A model generated the notes under the pieces. That model saw nothing but the letters and a program-made list of their open reading frames with translations. It was not told the DNA's origin and did not search any database. DNA of 56,764 bases from Hyphomicrobiales bacterium (GTDB lineage Bacteria; Pseudomonadota; Alphaproteobacteria; Rhizobiales; Beijerinckiaceae). A program made the position numbers and the translations under genes. The DNA lies in assembly GCA_027489955.1 (NCBI GenBank), contig JAIXYZ010000003.1:1-56764 (forward strand), read 5' to 3'. Below, piece by piece: positions 16,715 to 25,816 of this stretch. Each line of letters starts with the position of its first letter. Position 1 is the first letter of the stretch.

Positions 16715-18298
16715 TCAGAACAGCGAGGACTGTCCGGCGGGTCCGCCGCCCTCGGTGCTCCTCGCCTTCGGCCGGGGCCGCTGCGGCCCGCCATCCACCG
16801 TGGCGGCGACCGCGCCGTCGGCGAACTGGATTTCCAGCGCCGTTCCCGGCCCTGCCGCCCCGGCGGACCGGACGGGCTGGCCGTCCCTGTCCCGCACCAG
16901 CGCGAAGCCGCGCGCCAGGACGCCCTGATAGCTCAGGCCGCGCAGCAATTGTCCGGCGGCCTGCAGGCCCTGGCGGCGGCGCTGCAGCCCGCCCCGCAGC
17001 GCGGCCTCCAGCTGGGCGCCGAGGCGGGAAAGGCGCTGGCGGGCGACCGCGTTCCGCTCGGCCTCGCGGGCGGCCAGGCTGGCGCGGACGCGGGCGAGCC
17101 GCGCGCCCAGATCGCCCAGGGCCCGGCGGCGCTCCGCGAGCGCCCGGTGCAGCAGCGCCGGCGTGAGGCGCGCGGCGCGGCCCTCGAACCCGGCGCGGCG
17201 GGCGCGCAATTCGGCGCGGGGGGAGTGGGCGGCGAGCAGGGCCGCCGCCCGGCTCAGCGCCCGGTGGCGGCGGTCGAAACCCTGCGCCAGGCAGGGCCGC
17301 AGGCGGCCGCCCGCGACGTCGAGGCGCTGGCGGTGGGTGACGAGCAGGCTGTCGCCCCGCGGCAGGATGCGCTCCAGCCCGCGCAGCTCGCTGCGCCGGC
17401 GCTCGAGGATGCGGCGGATGCCGTCCTCGAGCCTCCGGCCCGCCTGCCCGGCGGCGGCGATGAGCTCGGACCTGACGGGAACCGCCATCTCGGCGGCGCC
17501 GGTCGGCGTGGGCGCGCGCCTATCGGCGGCGAGGTCGATGAGCGTCCAGTCGGTCTCGTGGCCGACCGCGGCGATGAGCGGGATGTCGCTGTCGGCGGCG
17601 GCGCGAACGACGGCCTCGTCGTTGAAGCTCATCAGGTCTTCCAGCGACCCGCCGCCGCGCGCCACGATGATGAGGTCCGGCCGCGGGATGCGCCCGCCGG
17701 GGGCGAGCGCATTGAAGCCCGTTATCGCGGACGCCACCTCCTGCGCGCTCGTCTCGCCCTGCACGCGCACCGGCCAGACGACCACGCGGCGGGGGAAGCG
17801 GTCCTCCAGCCGGTGGAGGATGTCGCGGATGACCGCGCCGGTGGGCGAGGTCACGACGCCGATCACCTCGGGCAGGAAGGGCAGGAGCTGCTTCCTGGCC
17901 TCGGCGAAGAGGCCCTCCGCCGTCAGCCGGCGGCGGCGCTCCTCGATCATCGCCATGAGCGCGCCGATGCCGGCCGGCTCGATGGCATCGATGACGATCT
18001 GGTAGCTGGACTTGCCGGGGAAGGTGGTGATCCGCCCGGTGGCGATGACCTCCAGCCCTTCCTGCGGCCTCGTGCGCAGGCGGGCATAGACGCCCTTCCA
18101 GATCACCGCGTCGATCTTGGCGTTCTGGTCCTTGATGGAGAAGTAGCAATGGCCGGAGGCGACCGGGCCCCTGAAACCGGAGATTTCGCCGCGCAGGCGC
18201 ACATGGCCGAACGCGTCCTCCAGCGTGCGCTTGAGCGCGCCGGACAGCTCGGAAACCGACCATTCGGCGGCGTTGGAGACGGGCGATTCATCGTTCAT
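16715..18298 (-). CDS. xseA: Exodeoxyribonuclease VII large subunit
   Basis: A 527-residue large subunit of the single-strand-specific exonuclease. The N-terminal OB-fold (about residues 10-110) begins [20 protein letters not shown] and includes [19 protein letters not shown]. The catalytic core has [35 protein letters not shown] and [10 protein letters not shown], then [10 protein letters not shown] long coiled-coil rich in Arg, Leu and Ala fills residues about 270-450, and a short basic tail ends SSLF. XseB is not in the window. It is divergent from purD, 48 bases apart, a common alphaproteobacterial arrangement. Confidence 0.95.
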   Translation of the reverse strand: MNDESPVSNAAEWSVSELSGALKRTLEDAFGHVRLRGEISGFRGPVASGHCYFSIKDQNAKIDAVIWKGVYARLRTRPQEGLEVIATGRITTFPGKSSYQIVIDAIEPAGIGALMAMIEERRRRLTAEGLFAEARKQLLPFLPEVIGVVTSPTGAVIRDILHRLEDRFPRRVVVWPVRVQGETSAQEVASAITGFNALAPGGRIPRPDLIIVARGGGSLEDLMSFNDEAVVRAAADSDIPLIAAVGHETDWTLIDLAADRRAPTPTGAAEMAVPVRSELIAAAGQAGRRLEDGIRRILERRRSELRGLERILPRGDSLLVTHRQRLDVAGGRLRPCLAQGFDRRHRALSRAAALLAAHSPRAELRARRAGFEGRAARLTPALLHRALAERRRALGDLGARLARVRASLAAREAERNAVARQRLSRLGAQLEAALRGGLQRRRQGLQAAGQLLRGLSYQGVLARGFALVRDRDGQPVRSAGAAGPGTALEIQFADGAVAATVDGGPQRPRPKARSTEGGGPAGQSSLF

Positions 18299-18346
18299 CG
18301 GCGGCGACACTAGCCTTAGGGCGCGAGTGCCGCTAGGAGCGCTGCC

Positions 18347-19642
18347 ATGCAGATGCCCGACGCTCCCTTCCCGATCCTGCTCATCGGCTCCGGCGGCCGC
18401 GAGCACGCCCTCGCCGCCGCCATCGCGCGCAGCCCGTCCTGCAGCCGGCTGTTCGTGGCGCCGGGCAATCCCGGCACGGCCGCGCTGGCGCAGAACGTCG
18501 TGCTGGATGTCGCGGACCACGCCGCGGTCGCCGATTTCTGCCGCCTCATGGGCGTGAAGCTGGTCGTGGTCGGCCCCGAGGCGCCGCTGGTGGCGGGGCT
18601 GGTGGACGACCTGGAGGCGGCCGGCATCGCCGCCTTCGGGCCACGGCGCATCCCCGCGCAGCTGGAGGGCTCCAAGAGCTTCACCAAGGCGCTGTGCACC
18701 GAATGCGGCATCCCCACCGCGGCCTATGCGCGGTTCGAGGATGCGCAGGCCGCGCGGGACTATATCCGCGCGAACGGCGCGCCGATCGTGGTGAAGGCCG
18801 ACGGGCTGGCCGCGGGCAAGGGCGTCGTCGTCGCCGAGACTGTGGACGAGGCGATCGCCGCCATCGACATGATGTTCTCCGGCGGGCTCGGCGCGGCGGG
18901 CGAGGCCGTCGTGATCGAGGAGTTCATGGCGGGCGAGGAAGCCAGCTTCTTCGCCATCTCGGACGGGACGGACGCGATCGCCTTCGGCACCGCGCAGGAC
19001 CACAAGAGGGTCGGCGACGGGGATACCGGCCCCAATACGGGCGGCATGGGCGCCTATTCGCCCGCCCCTGTGCTGACGCCGGAGCTGGAGGCGACGGTCA
19101 TGCGCGAGATCGTGCTGCCGACCGTCGCCGGGCTGAAGGCGCGGGGCACGCCGTATGTGGGCGTGCTCTATGCGGGCCTGATGATCACCCAGGGCGGCCC
19201 CAGGCTGATCGAATACAATGCGCGCTTCGGCGATCCCGAATGCCAGGTGCTGATGACGCGGTTCACCGGCGACATCGTGGCGGTCATGCGCGCGGCCTGC
19301 GAGGGCCGGATCAGGCAGGCGAAGGCCTCCTGGTCGCCGGACCCGGCGCTCACCGTGGTGATGGCGGCGCGGGGCTATCCCGGCACGCCGGCGCGCGGCG
19401 GCGCCATCGAGGGCATCGCGGAGGCGGAGAGCCTGCCGGGCGTCACCGTCTTCCATGCCGGCACCGCGCTGAAGGACGGCGCCCTCGTCGCCAGTGGCGG
19501 GCGCGTCCTCAACGTCACGGCGCGCGGCGCCACGGTGCGCGAGGCGCGCGACCGGGCCTATGCGGCCGTGGACCGGATCCGCTGGGCGGACGGCTTCTGC
19601 CGCCGGGACATCGGCTGGCGCGCGGTGGCGCGGGAGGGCTGA
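18347..19642 (+). CDS. purD: Phosphoribosylamine-glycine ligase
   Basis: A 431-residue GAR synthetase for the second step of purine synthesis. The N-terminal strand [12 protein letters not shown] is diagnostic. The ATP-grasp core has [36 protein letters not shown], the [15 protein letters not shown] loop and [11 protein letters not shown]. The C-terminal lid follows [11 protein letters not shown]. The length is standard. ATG 18347 has another ATG two codons on. It is divergent from xseA. Confidence 0.97.
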   Translation: MQMPDAPFPILLIGSGGREHALAAAIARSPSCSRLFVAPGNPGTAALAQNVVLDVADHAAVADFCRLMGVKLVVVGPEAPLVAGLVDDLEAAGIAAFGPRRIPAQLEGSKSFTKALCTECGIPTAAYARFEDAQAARDYIRANGAPIVVKADGLAAGKGVVVAETVDEAIAAIDMMFSGGLGAAGEAVVIEEFMAGEEASFFAISDGTDAIAFGTAQDHKRVGDGDTGPNTGGMGAYSPAPVLTPELEATVMREIVLPTVAGLKARGTPYVGVLYAGLMITQGGPRLIEYNARFGDPECQVLMTRFTGDIVAVMRAACEGRIRQAKASWSPDPALTVVMAARGYPGTPARGGAIEGIAEAESLPGVTVFHAGTALKDGALVASGGRVLNVTARGATVREARDRAYAAVDRIRWADGFCRRDIGWRAVAREG

Positions 19643-19710
19643 AGCCCTATCCGCCTTTTGCGAAAGAGCGGGCTTGCGCGGAGCGGCGTTCCTGCGGGAG
19701 GCTTCCCGCC

Positions 19711-20622
19711 ATGACCGATCTCGCTGACCTCTATCCCGGCTTCACCTCACACTGGGTCTCCACGGACATCGGCAAGGTGTTCGCCCGCGCCGGCGGCGAG
19801 GGGCCGCCCGTCGTGCTGATCCACGGCTATCCGCAGACCGGGGCCATGTGGCACCGGATCGCGCCCGCGCTGGCGCGCACCCACCGCGTCGTCGTCGTGG
19901 ATCTTCGCGGCTATGGCTGGTCCTCCGCGCCGGCGGGCGACGGCGGGGCCGAGACCTATTCCAAGCGCGCCATGGGCGCGGACATCGTCCGCGTCATGGA
20001 AGAGCTCGGCCATATCCGCTTCGCGGTCGTCGGCCACGACCGGGGCGCGCGCGTCGCCTACCGGCTGGCGCTGGACCATCCCGGCCGGGTGGAGCGGCTG
20101 GCCGTCATCGACATCGTGCCCACCCTGTCGATGTGGGAGGACATCGACGCGGACAAGGCGATGAAGACCTATCACTGGATGTTCCTGGCGCAGCCGCGGC
20201 CGATCCCCGAGCGCATGATCGGCGGCGACCCGGTCGCCTATCTCGACCACACGATCGCGAGCTGGACGGCGGCGAAGTCGCTGGAGGCTTTCGACCCGCG
20301 GGCCCTCGCCCATTACCGGGCCTCGTTCAACAATCCCGACCGCATCCATGCGTCGTGCGAGGACTACCGCGCCGGCGCGACGACGGACTTAAGGCTCGAC
20401 CGGGCGGACCGGGATGCGGGGCGCACCATCGCCTGCCCGGTCCTCGTCCTGTGGGGAACGGCAGGCATCCCGGCGGCGGGCGAGGACGCGCTCTCGGTCT
20501 GGCGCCGCACCTTCGCCCCGCAGGCACAGGGGCAGGCGATCGACGGCGGCCATTTCCTGCCGGAGGAGAATGCGGACGCAACGCTCGCCGCGCTGGAGCC
20601 CTTCCTCGCTGCGCAGGGCTGA
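19711..20622 (+). CDS. Alpha/beta hydrolase of fluoroacetate dehalogenase type
   Basis: A 303-residue hydrolase. By count, the nucleophile elbow VVGHDRGAR puts Asp110, Arg111 and Arg114 in place. AVID gives Asp134, TYHW gives His155 and Trp156, CEDY gives Tyr219, and DGGH gives His281. From memory these are the catalytic and halide-pocket residues of the Rhodopseudomonas palustris fluoroacetate dehalogenase (its base is His280), nearly number for number. The Asp nucleophile separates it from esterases, and the Arg pair binds the substrate carboxylate. The predicted reaction is haloacetate hydrolysis to glycolate. It has no signal peptide, and its neighbours do not suggest a pathway. The epoxide-hydrolase subfamily is the main alternative. 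Confidence 0.82.
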   Translation: MTDLADLYPGFTSHWVSTDIGKVFARAGGEGPPVVLIHGYPQTGAMWHRIAPALARTHRVVVVDLRGYGWSSAPAGDGGAETYSKRAMGADIVRVMEELGHIRFAVVGHDRGARVAYRLALDHPGRVERLAVIDIVPTLSMWEDIDADKAMKTYHWMFLAQPRPIPERMIGGDPVAYLDHTIASWTAAKSLEAFDPRALAHYRASFNNPDRIHASCEDYRAGATTDLRLDRADRDAGRTIACPVLVLWGTAGIPAAGEDALSVWRRTFAPQAQGQAIDGGHFLPEENADATLAALEPFLAAQG

Positions 20623-20630
20623 CGGCGAGA

Positions 20631-20664
20631 CCGCCCGGCTCCCGGATGGACAGGAGCCGGGCGG
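20631..20664. terminator. Perfect 12-bp inverted repeat between convergent genes
   Basis: Arms CCGCCCGGCTCC (20631-20642) and GGAGCCGGGCGG (20653-20664) enclose a 10-base loop. It lies between the hydrolase stop (20622) and the barrel-protein stop (20680), so it could end transcription from both sides. There is no T-run on either strand, so termination would be non-canonical. Confidence 0.6.
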
Positions 20665-20679
20665 ACGTCATGTTGGAGC

Positions 20680-21510
20680 CTAGAACTTGTAGTTCAGGCC
20701 CGCGCGCACGATGACGCCGTTCAGCTCGGCTTCCTGCACGGCGAAGATACCGAGGCCTTGGGCGATCTGGCCCGGGGCGTTGATGCCCGGCTGCACGGTG
20801 CGCACGTCGCCCAGGTCGTAGTAGAGACCTTCCAGCTTGGCGGTCAGGTTGTTGGTGAAGGCGTATTCGGCGCCAGCGCCGAGCGCGAAGCCGAAGCGCG
20901 TCTGCGACCGCGAGCCCGACCAGATGGCGCCGGAGGCGGGGGCGAGCCCGCCCGGCAGCGCGCCGGCCGTCAGCGTGCCGCTCAGCTCCGCCTCGCCATA
21001 GGCGAGACCGCCGGTGGCGTAGACCAGGAGCCGGTCGATCGGCGTGAAGCCGATGCGGGCGCGGACCGTGCCGAGATAGTTCAGATCGAGCGAGGACTGC
21101 CCGACGACCAAGCCCGGAGCGCCGAAGCCGGTGGCCGTCGCGCTGCCGTTGATGTCCGTGTATTGCAGGTCGGCTTCCAGGCCGAGGACGAGGGAGCCGA
21201 TCTGGTAATTGTAGCCGATCTGGCCGCCGCCGACGAAGCCTTCCCGGTCCAGCGTGTAGCCCGCCGGGACCGCGCCCGCCGCCGCAAGGCCCAGATAGGC
21301 CGGCGTGCCGACATAGGGCGAGTTCTCGCCGTCGGAGAAGGCGTAGCCGGCGTTCACGCCGACATAGAAGCCGGTCCAGGTGAAGAGCGGCACCGAGGGG
21401 GCGTAGGGCGGCGTCGAGCGCGAGGGCAGATCGGCGGCAAGGGCCGCCGACATGGCCGTGGCGGACAGCGCGACGCCGGCAAGGGCGCGGAGCGCAACGG
21501 ATTTCAGCAT
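20680..21510 (-). CDS. Outer-membrane beta-barrel protein (Omp25/RopB type)
   Basis: A 276-residue outer-membrane protein. Signal peptide at 1-26 (core LAGVALSATAMSA, cleavage ALA-A), then a short Pro-rich linker and FTWTGFYVGVNAGYAFSDG, the hallmark start of rhizobial Omp25-like barrels. Alternating amphipathic strands follow (GFVGGGQIGYNYQIG, LGTVRARIGF, YATGGLAYGEAELSG, LGAGAEYAFTNN). It ends in GLNYKF, with the C-terminal Phe used by the BAM machine. Probably a structural barrel. The 5' leader has a small TATCC/GGATA hairpin over its ribosome site. Confidence 0.92.
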   Translation of the reverse strand: MLKSVALRALAGVALSATAMSAALAADLPSRSTPPYAPSVPLFTWTGFYVGVNAGYAFSDGENSPYVGTPAYLGLAAAGAVPAGYTLDREGFVGGGQIGYNYQIGSLVLGLEADLQYTDINGSATATGFGAPGLVVGQSSLDLNYLGTVRARIGFTPIDRLLVYATGGLAYGEAELSGTLTAGALPGGLAPASGAIWSGSRSQTRFGFALGAGAEYAFTNNLTAKLEGLYYDLGDVRTVQPGINAPGQIAQGLGIFAVQEAELNGVIVRAGLNYKF

Positions 21511-21610
21511 GGTCTATCCTTGAGGATATGTTGCAACGCTGCTGTTACGGCGGCTGCGGCGGACTGGATGGGGCCACCCGCCGCGGCGGCGATCACGACG
21601 GCGCGAGCGG

Positions 21611-22075
21611 TCACCGGCGCTCCCGGAAGAAGGTGCGCAGCAGGTCCGCGGCCTCGGATTCGCGCAGGCCGCCATAGACCTCCGGCGCGTGGTGGCAGGT
21701 GGGTTGGCCGTAGAGCCTGACGCCGCTCTCCACCGCGCCGCCCTTGGGATCGGCGGCGGCGAAATAGAGACGGCGGATGCGGGCGAAGGAGATCGCGGCC
21801 GCGCACATCGGGCAGGGCTCCAGCGTCACGTAGAGGTCGCAGCCGGTGAGCCGCTCGTCGCCGAGCCGCTCGCAGGCCGCGCGGATGACGAGCATCTCCG
21901 CATGGGCGGTGGGATCGCTCAGTTCCCGCGTGCGGTTGCCGGCGGCCGCCAGCACGACCCCGTCCTTCACGATGGCCGCGCCGATGGGCACCTCGCCGCG
22001 GAGCGCCGCCGCGCGCGCCGCATCGAAGGCCGCGTCCAGCCCCAGTCCCGCCGCCGATGTCGAAATCCCGCCCAC
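21611..22075 (-). CDS. tadA: tRNA-specific adenosine deaminase
   Basis: A 154-residue zinc deaminase that converts A34 to inosine in the tRNA-Arg(ACG) anticodon. The zinc and catalytic site is HAE at residues 58-60 with PCPMC at 87-91. IGAAIVKDG, the TAHAEMLVIRAAC helix and YFAAADPKGGAVESG fit TadA rather than cytidine deaminases. The start is a GTG with a weak ribosome site; no ATG precedes the domain. It is divergent from the RluB-like gene 52 bases away, a conserved alphaproteobacterial pair. Confidence 0.93.
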   Translation of the reverse strand: MGGISTSAAGLGLDAAFDAARAAALRGEVPIGAAIVKDGVVLAAAGNRTRELSDPTAHAEMLVIRAACERLGDERLTGCDLYVTLEPCPMCAAAISFARIRRLYFAAADPKGGAVESGVRLYGQPTCHHAPEVYGGLRESEAADLLRTFFRERR

Positions 22076-22127
22076 GCTGCCGCCAAGGTCCCTCGCTTGT
22101 CCCGGATCACTCTGCTATCAGGCCGCG

Positions 22128-24347
22128 ATGAGCGACAACAGAGACGACAGGCCGCGCGGCCCCGGCCGTGGCGGCCCCCCCAAGCGTGGCGGCGGCGGCG
22201 CAGGGCGCGGCGATACCGGACGCAGCTTCGGCCGGGACGGCAAGCCTGGCGGCAAGCCGGGCGGAAAGCCCGCGGGCGCGGGCAAGCGTGACTTCAAGGG
22301 CGGCGGAAAGCCGGGCGGCTTCCAGCGCGACGACCGGCCCCCGCGGGACGGCGACGAGCGCCGCGCGCCGCGCGGGGAAGGCGGCTTCGGCGAGCGCAAG
22401 TTTGGCGACCGCAAGTTCGGGGACCGGAAATTCGGCGACCGGCCGTTCGGCGATCGCAAGCCCGGCGAGCGGCACGGCGGGGAACGGCACGGCGGCGGGC
22501 GCGGCCACGATTTCGGCCGCCGTCCCGGCGACGAGCGCGGATTCAAGCCCCGGCAGGACCGCGGCGGCGAGCCCCGCGGCGATTTCGCCGACCGCAATGC
22601 CGGCGGCGCGCGCGGCGGCGACCGGCCGTTTCGCCGGCCCGAGGGCAAGCCCGGCTTCAAGCCGCGCTTCGACCGGCCGCGCAGCGAGCGTCCCTATGGC
22701 GAGCGGCCGCGCAACGACCGGCCCTTCCGCAAGACGGTGACGGGCGAGGCCTATGACGCGCCGCGAGAGGACGGGCTCGACCGGATCTCCAAAATCATGG
22801 CGCGGGCGGGCGTCGCCTCCCGCCGCGACGCGGAGGCGATGATCGAGGCCGGGCGCGTCGCCGTCAACGGCGAGACCATCGCCGAGCCGGGCACGGTGGC
22901 CGGGCCCCACGACGTCATCCTCGTGGACGGGCAGCCCCTGCCCCCGAAGGAGAAGACGCGGCTGTGGCTCTATCACAAGCCGGCCGGCCTGGTGACGACC
23001 GCCCACGACCCCGAGGGGCGGCCGACCGTGTTCGACAACCTGCCCGAGGGCCTGCCCCGGGTCGTGTCCGTCGGGCGGCTGGACATCAACACCGAGGGCC
23101 TGCTGCTCCTGACCAATGACGGCGGGCTCGCCCAGGTGCTGGCGCACCCCAAGACCGGGTGGCTGCGCCGCTACCGCGTGCGCGCCCACGGCCAGATCGA
23201 CGCCTCGGACCTGGAGCGCCTGGCCGACGGGATCGAGGTGGACGGGATGCATTACGGGCCGATCGAGGCCCGGATCGACCGCGTCCAGGGCGACAATATC
23301 TGGCTGACGCTGGGCCTGCGCGAGGGCAAGAACCGCGAGGTCAAGCGCGTCCTGGAGCATCTGGGCCTGCAGGTGAACCGCCTGATCCGCGTGTCGTTCG
23401 GGCCGTTCCAGCTCGGCGAGATGGACGAGGGCCAGGCCGAGGAGGTGCGCACGCGCATCCTGCGCGACCAGCTCGGTCCCGAGCTGACCCGCGCGGCGGA
23501 GGCCGATTTCGACCTCCCGGCGGTGGAGCGCCTGCGCGAGGGCTTCCATACCGAGCACGAGGCCCGGCGCGAGGCGCCGCGCCGCCGCGAGGGCGAGGAC
23601 CGGCCGGAGCGCGGCCAGGATCGCCCCGAGCGGAGCCATGACCGGCACGAGCCGCGCGAGCGCGGACGCGACCGGCCCGCCCCGCGGGAGCGCGAGCGCG
23701 AGGCGCCGGGACCGCGCGAGGTGCTGGAGCGCGGCGGGCGCGGCCTGCCGGCCCGCTCCGTCTGGCGCGATGCGGAGACCGAGACCGCCCGCCCCCATTC
23801 GGGCAAGAAGCCGCGCCGCGGCGAGGACCCGGTGGCGGCCCGCGCCGCGGACGCCGCCCGCCCGCGCACCCGCGCCGGCAAGGTGGAGAGCCCGAGCGGC
23901 CGCGCCGTGCTGGTGGAGCGCGTGACGAGTTCCGACCCGTCCGGCGAGGGCCGCCTGTTCCGCAAGACCCGCGGCGCGGCGCCCCGCGACGAGGGGCGCG
24001 GCGAGCGGTTCCGGGACGACCGTGGCCGGGACGAGCGCGGCCGGGACGAGCGGGCGCCCCGCGAGGGCGGCGACCGGCCGTTTACGGGCAAGCCGCGCGG
24101 CAAGCCGTCAGGTGACAGGCCTTTCTCCGGCAAACCGTCCTTCGGCAAACCCGGCGCCGGCCGCCGCGACGAGCGGGACGGCCCGCGCGCAGGCGGCGAA
24201 GGCGGGTTCCGCTCCGGACCGCGCGGCGACAGGCCGGGCGGGTTCAAGGGCGGCGGGCCCAGAAGCGGAGGCCCGAAAGGCGGCGGCGGTTTCAAGGGCG
24301 GCGGTTTCAAGGGCGGGCGGCCCGGCGGACGCGGCCCGGCGCGCTGA
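22128..24347 (+). CDS. rluB: RluB-family rRNA pseudouridine synthase with long disordered arms
   Basis: A 739-residue protein. Residues 216-262 are an S4 RNA-binding domain (LDRISKIMARAGVASRRD). Residues about 275-455 are the catalytic domain, with VGRLDINTEGLLLL carrying Asp319, and a GKNREVKRVLEHLGL motif. This core matches RluB/RsuA enzymes, which modify U2605 of 23S rRNA or U516 of 16S. The enzyme core is about 240 residues; the rest is low-complexity. An N-terminal arm of about 210 residues is rich in Gly, Arg, Lys and Asp with repeated KFGDR units, and a C-terminal arm of about 270 residues is rich in Arg, Asp, Glu and Gly. Exact target is unproven. Confidence 0.9.
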   Translation: MSDNRDDRPRGPGRGGPPKRGGGGAGRGDTGRSFGRDGKPGGKPGGKPAGAGKRDFKGGGKPGGFQRDDRPPRDGDERRAPRGEGGFGERKFGDRKFGDRKFGDRPFGDRKPGERHGGERHGGGRGHDFGRRPGDERGFKPRQDRGGEPRGDFADRNAGGARGGDRPFRRPEGKPGFKPRFDRPRSERPYGERPRNDRPFRKTVTGEAYDAPREDGLDRISKIMARAGVASRRDAEAMIEAGRVAVNGETIAEPGTVAGPHDVILVDGQPLPPKEKTRLWLYHKPAGLVTTAHDPEGRPTVFDNLPEGLPRVVSVGRLDINTEGLLLLTNDGGLAQVLAHPKTGWLRRYRVRAHGQIDASDLERLADGIEVDGMHYGPIEARIDRVQGDNIWLTLGLREGKNREVKRVLEHLGLQVNRLIRVSFGPFQLGEMDEGQAEEVRTRILRDQLGPELTRAAEADFDLPAVERLREGFHTEHEARREAPRRREGEDRPERGQDRPERSHDRHEPRERGRDRPAPREREREAPGPREVLERGGRGLPARSVWRDAETETARPHSGKKPRRGEDPVAARAADAARPRTRAGKVESPSGRAVLVERVTSSDPSGEGRLFRKTRGAAPRDEGRGERFRDDRGRDERGRDERAPREGGDRPFTGKPRGKPSGDRPFSGKPSFGKPGAGRRDERDGPRAGGEGGFRSGPRGDRPGGFKGGGPRSGGPKGGGGFKGGGFKGGRPGGRGPAR

Positions 24348-24352
24348 CCGCG

Positions 24353-24910
24353 ATGCGGATCGTCGGCGGCACGCTGAGGGGCAGGGCTCTGGCCGGACCG
24401 CGCACCGACGCGATCCGGCCGACCTCCGACCGCCTGCGCGAGGCCGTCTTCAACGTGCTGGCCCATTCCTACGGCGATCGTTGCCGCGGCGCGCGGGTGC
24501 TCGACCTCTTCGCCGGGACCGGCGCGCTGAGCATCGAGGCGATCTCGCGCGGGGCGGCCCATGCGGTCCTGGTGGACGACGGCGTGGAGGCCCGCGGCCT
24601 CATCCGCCAGAATGTCGAGGCGCTGGGCCTTGGCGCCGTGACGCGGGTGTTCCGGCGCGACGCCACGCGGCTTGGGGACGCCGCGCCCAACCCGCCCTTC
24701 GATCTCGTCTTCTGCGACCCGCCCTACGGACGGGGCCTGGGCGAAGCCGCCCTCGCCTCGGCGCTGGCGGGCGGCTGGCTGACGTCCGGCGCGCTGGTCG
24801 TGCTGGAGGAAGCCCGGGAGGCCGTTGTCGCCCTTCCCGAGGGTCTCGAGCTCCTGGAACGGCGGGATTACGGCACGACGCAGTTTGTGTTCGCGAGGCT
24901 CGAGACCTGA
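24353..24910 (+). CDS. rsmD: 16S rRNA (guanine-966-N2)-methyltransferase
   Basis: A 185-residue Rossmann methyltransferase. MRIVGGTLRGRAL and TSDRLREAVFNVLAH at the N-terminus are characteristic of RsmD. The SAM site is VLDLFAGTGALSIEA, and the catalytic DPPY motif is in VFCDPPYGRG. It starts 5 bases after the RluB-like gene stop, so the two RNA-modifying enzymes are probably one transcript. A weak 6-bp inverted repeat (24929-24948) lies downstream without a T-run. Confidence 0.95.
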   Translation: MRIVGGTLRGRALAGPRTDAIRPTSDRLREAVFNVLAHSYGDRCRGARVLDLFAGTGALSIEAISRGAAHAVLVDDGVEARGLIRQNVEALGLGAVTRVFRRDATRLGDAAPNPPFDLVFCDPPYGRGLGEAALASALAGGWLTSGALVVLEEAREAVVALPEGLELLERRDYGTTQFVFARLET

Positions 24911-24982
24911 TCGGCGAGATACGCTGAGGCGCCGTTTGAAATCGGCGCGAAGCGCTGTCCGAACATCGGACCTCATGCTCAA

Positions 24983-25064
24983 CGTCATTGCGAGGAGCGA
25001 CAGCGACGAAGCAATCCAGCGGTTGGGCCGGGTTCTGGATTGCTTCGCTTCGCTCGCAATGACG
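24983..25064. repeat. Palindromic repeat, GTCATTGCGAGG family, copy 2
   Basis: CGTCATTGCGAGGAGCGACA and GAAGCAATCCAG on the left pair with CTGGATTGCTTC and CGCTCGCAATGACG on the right, a nearly full-length hairpin. It begins the gene-free block 24911-25816, which holds only repeats. Confidence 0.85.
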
Positions 25065-25120
25065 GGGTGGCAAGACCGTCATGGAGTGCCATCACCGCCA
25101 TCGTCGCTACAGCAACCACC

Positions 25121-25237
25121 GTCATGGTCGGGCCTGTCCCGACCATCCACGTCTTCGGCCGGGCTGCACCACCGCCATCGTGCGCAGAGACCGGTGCCAG
25201 GGAAGGCGTGGATGCTCGGCACAGGGCCGAGCATGAC
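25121..25237. repeat. Four-arm palindromic element, copy 3
   Basis: Complete copy with GTCAT/ATGAC, GGTCGGG-CCTGT-CCCGACC, ATCCACG/CGTGGAT and GCTCGGC-ACAGG-GCCGAGC. The centre differs in sequence and length from copies 1 and 2. Confidence 0.85.
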
Positions 25238-25286
25238 GTGGGGCCATCCGTCTGCGCTGTCCGCCACTATTATCGCCACCACTACC

Positions 25287-25408
25287 GTCATGGTCGGGCT
25301 TGTCCCGACCATCCACGTCTTCGGCCGGGCCGTGCCGCACCACCGCCATCGCGCCCGATGACCGGCGCCAGGGAAGGCGTGGATGCTCGGCACAAGGCCG
25401 AGCATGAC
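25287..25408. repeat. Four-arm palindromic element, copy 4
   Basis: Complete copy; the left hairpin loop reads CTTGT and the right loop ACAAG, while all stems are conserved. The spacing to the neighbouring copies is irregular. Confidence 0.85.
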
Positions 25409-25449
25409 GTGGGGGGCGTGACCATGCTCATGCGGCGAATGCCACCATC

Positions 25450-25565
25450 GTCATGGTCGGGCCTGTCCCGACCATCCACGTCTTTGCCCCGGCCGTGCCG
25501 CTCCACCGTGCGCAGTGACCGACGCCAGGGAAGGCGTGGATGCTCGGCACAGGGCCGAGCATGAC
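25450..25565. repeat. Four-arm palindromic element, copy 5
   Basis: Complete copy with all four stems intact. The centre contains the same GCCAGGGAAGG lead-in to the right half as copies 3 and 4, so these three share a recent origin. Confidence 0.85.
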
Positions 25566-25655
25566 GTGGGGGGCCATCCGTCTGCGCTGGCAGCCGCCGC
25601 GACTGCCATCACTGCCATCACCGCCGTCACCACCATCGTCGCCACAGCCACCATC

Positions 25656-25782
25656 GTCATGGTCGGGCCTGTCCCGACCATCCACGTCTTTGCCCCGGCC
25701 GTGCCACACAACCACCGTCGCGCGCGATGACCGGCGCACCCACTAGGCGCTTTGCGCCACCCTCCCCTGGCGGGGAGGGATC
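25656..25782. repeat. Chimeric repeat: left half of four-arm element plus right half of REPIN-like element
   Basis: The left half of the four-arm element (25656 to about 25690) has no matching right half. From about 25736 a right half of the GATCCCTCCCC element follows (GGCGCTTTGCGCC, ending GGAGGGATC at 25782). The junction is of the same type as at 594-684. A short ACC/ATC-rich tract (25600-25655) precedes it. Confidence 0.65.
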
Positions 25783-25816
25783 GGCCGGGGATGACACGCT
25801 TGGTCGCGGCCAGCGC

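Noticed and set aside
25040-25746. Regularly recurring motifs suggesting a CRISPR array
   Set aside because: The repeats are long palindromes with conserved halves and variable centres at irregular spacing. They lack uniform 30-40 base spacers and cas genes.
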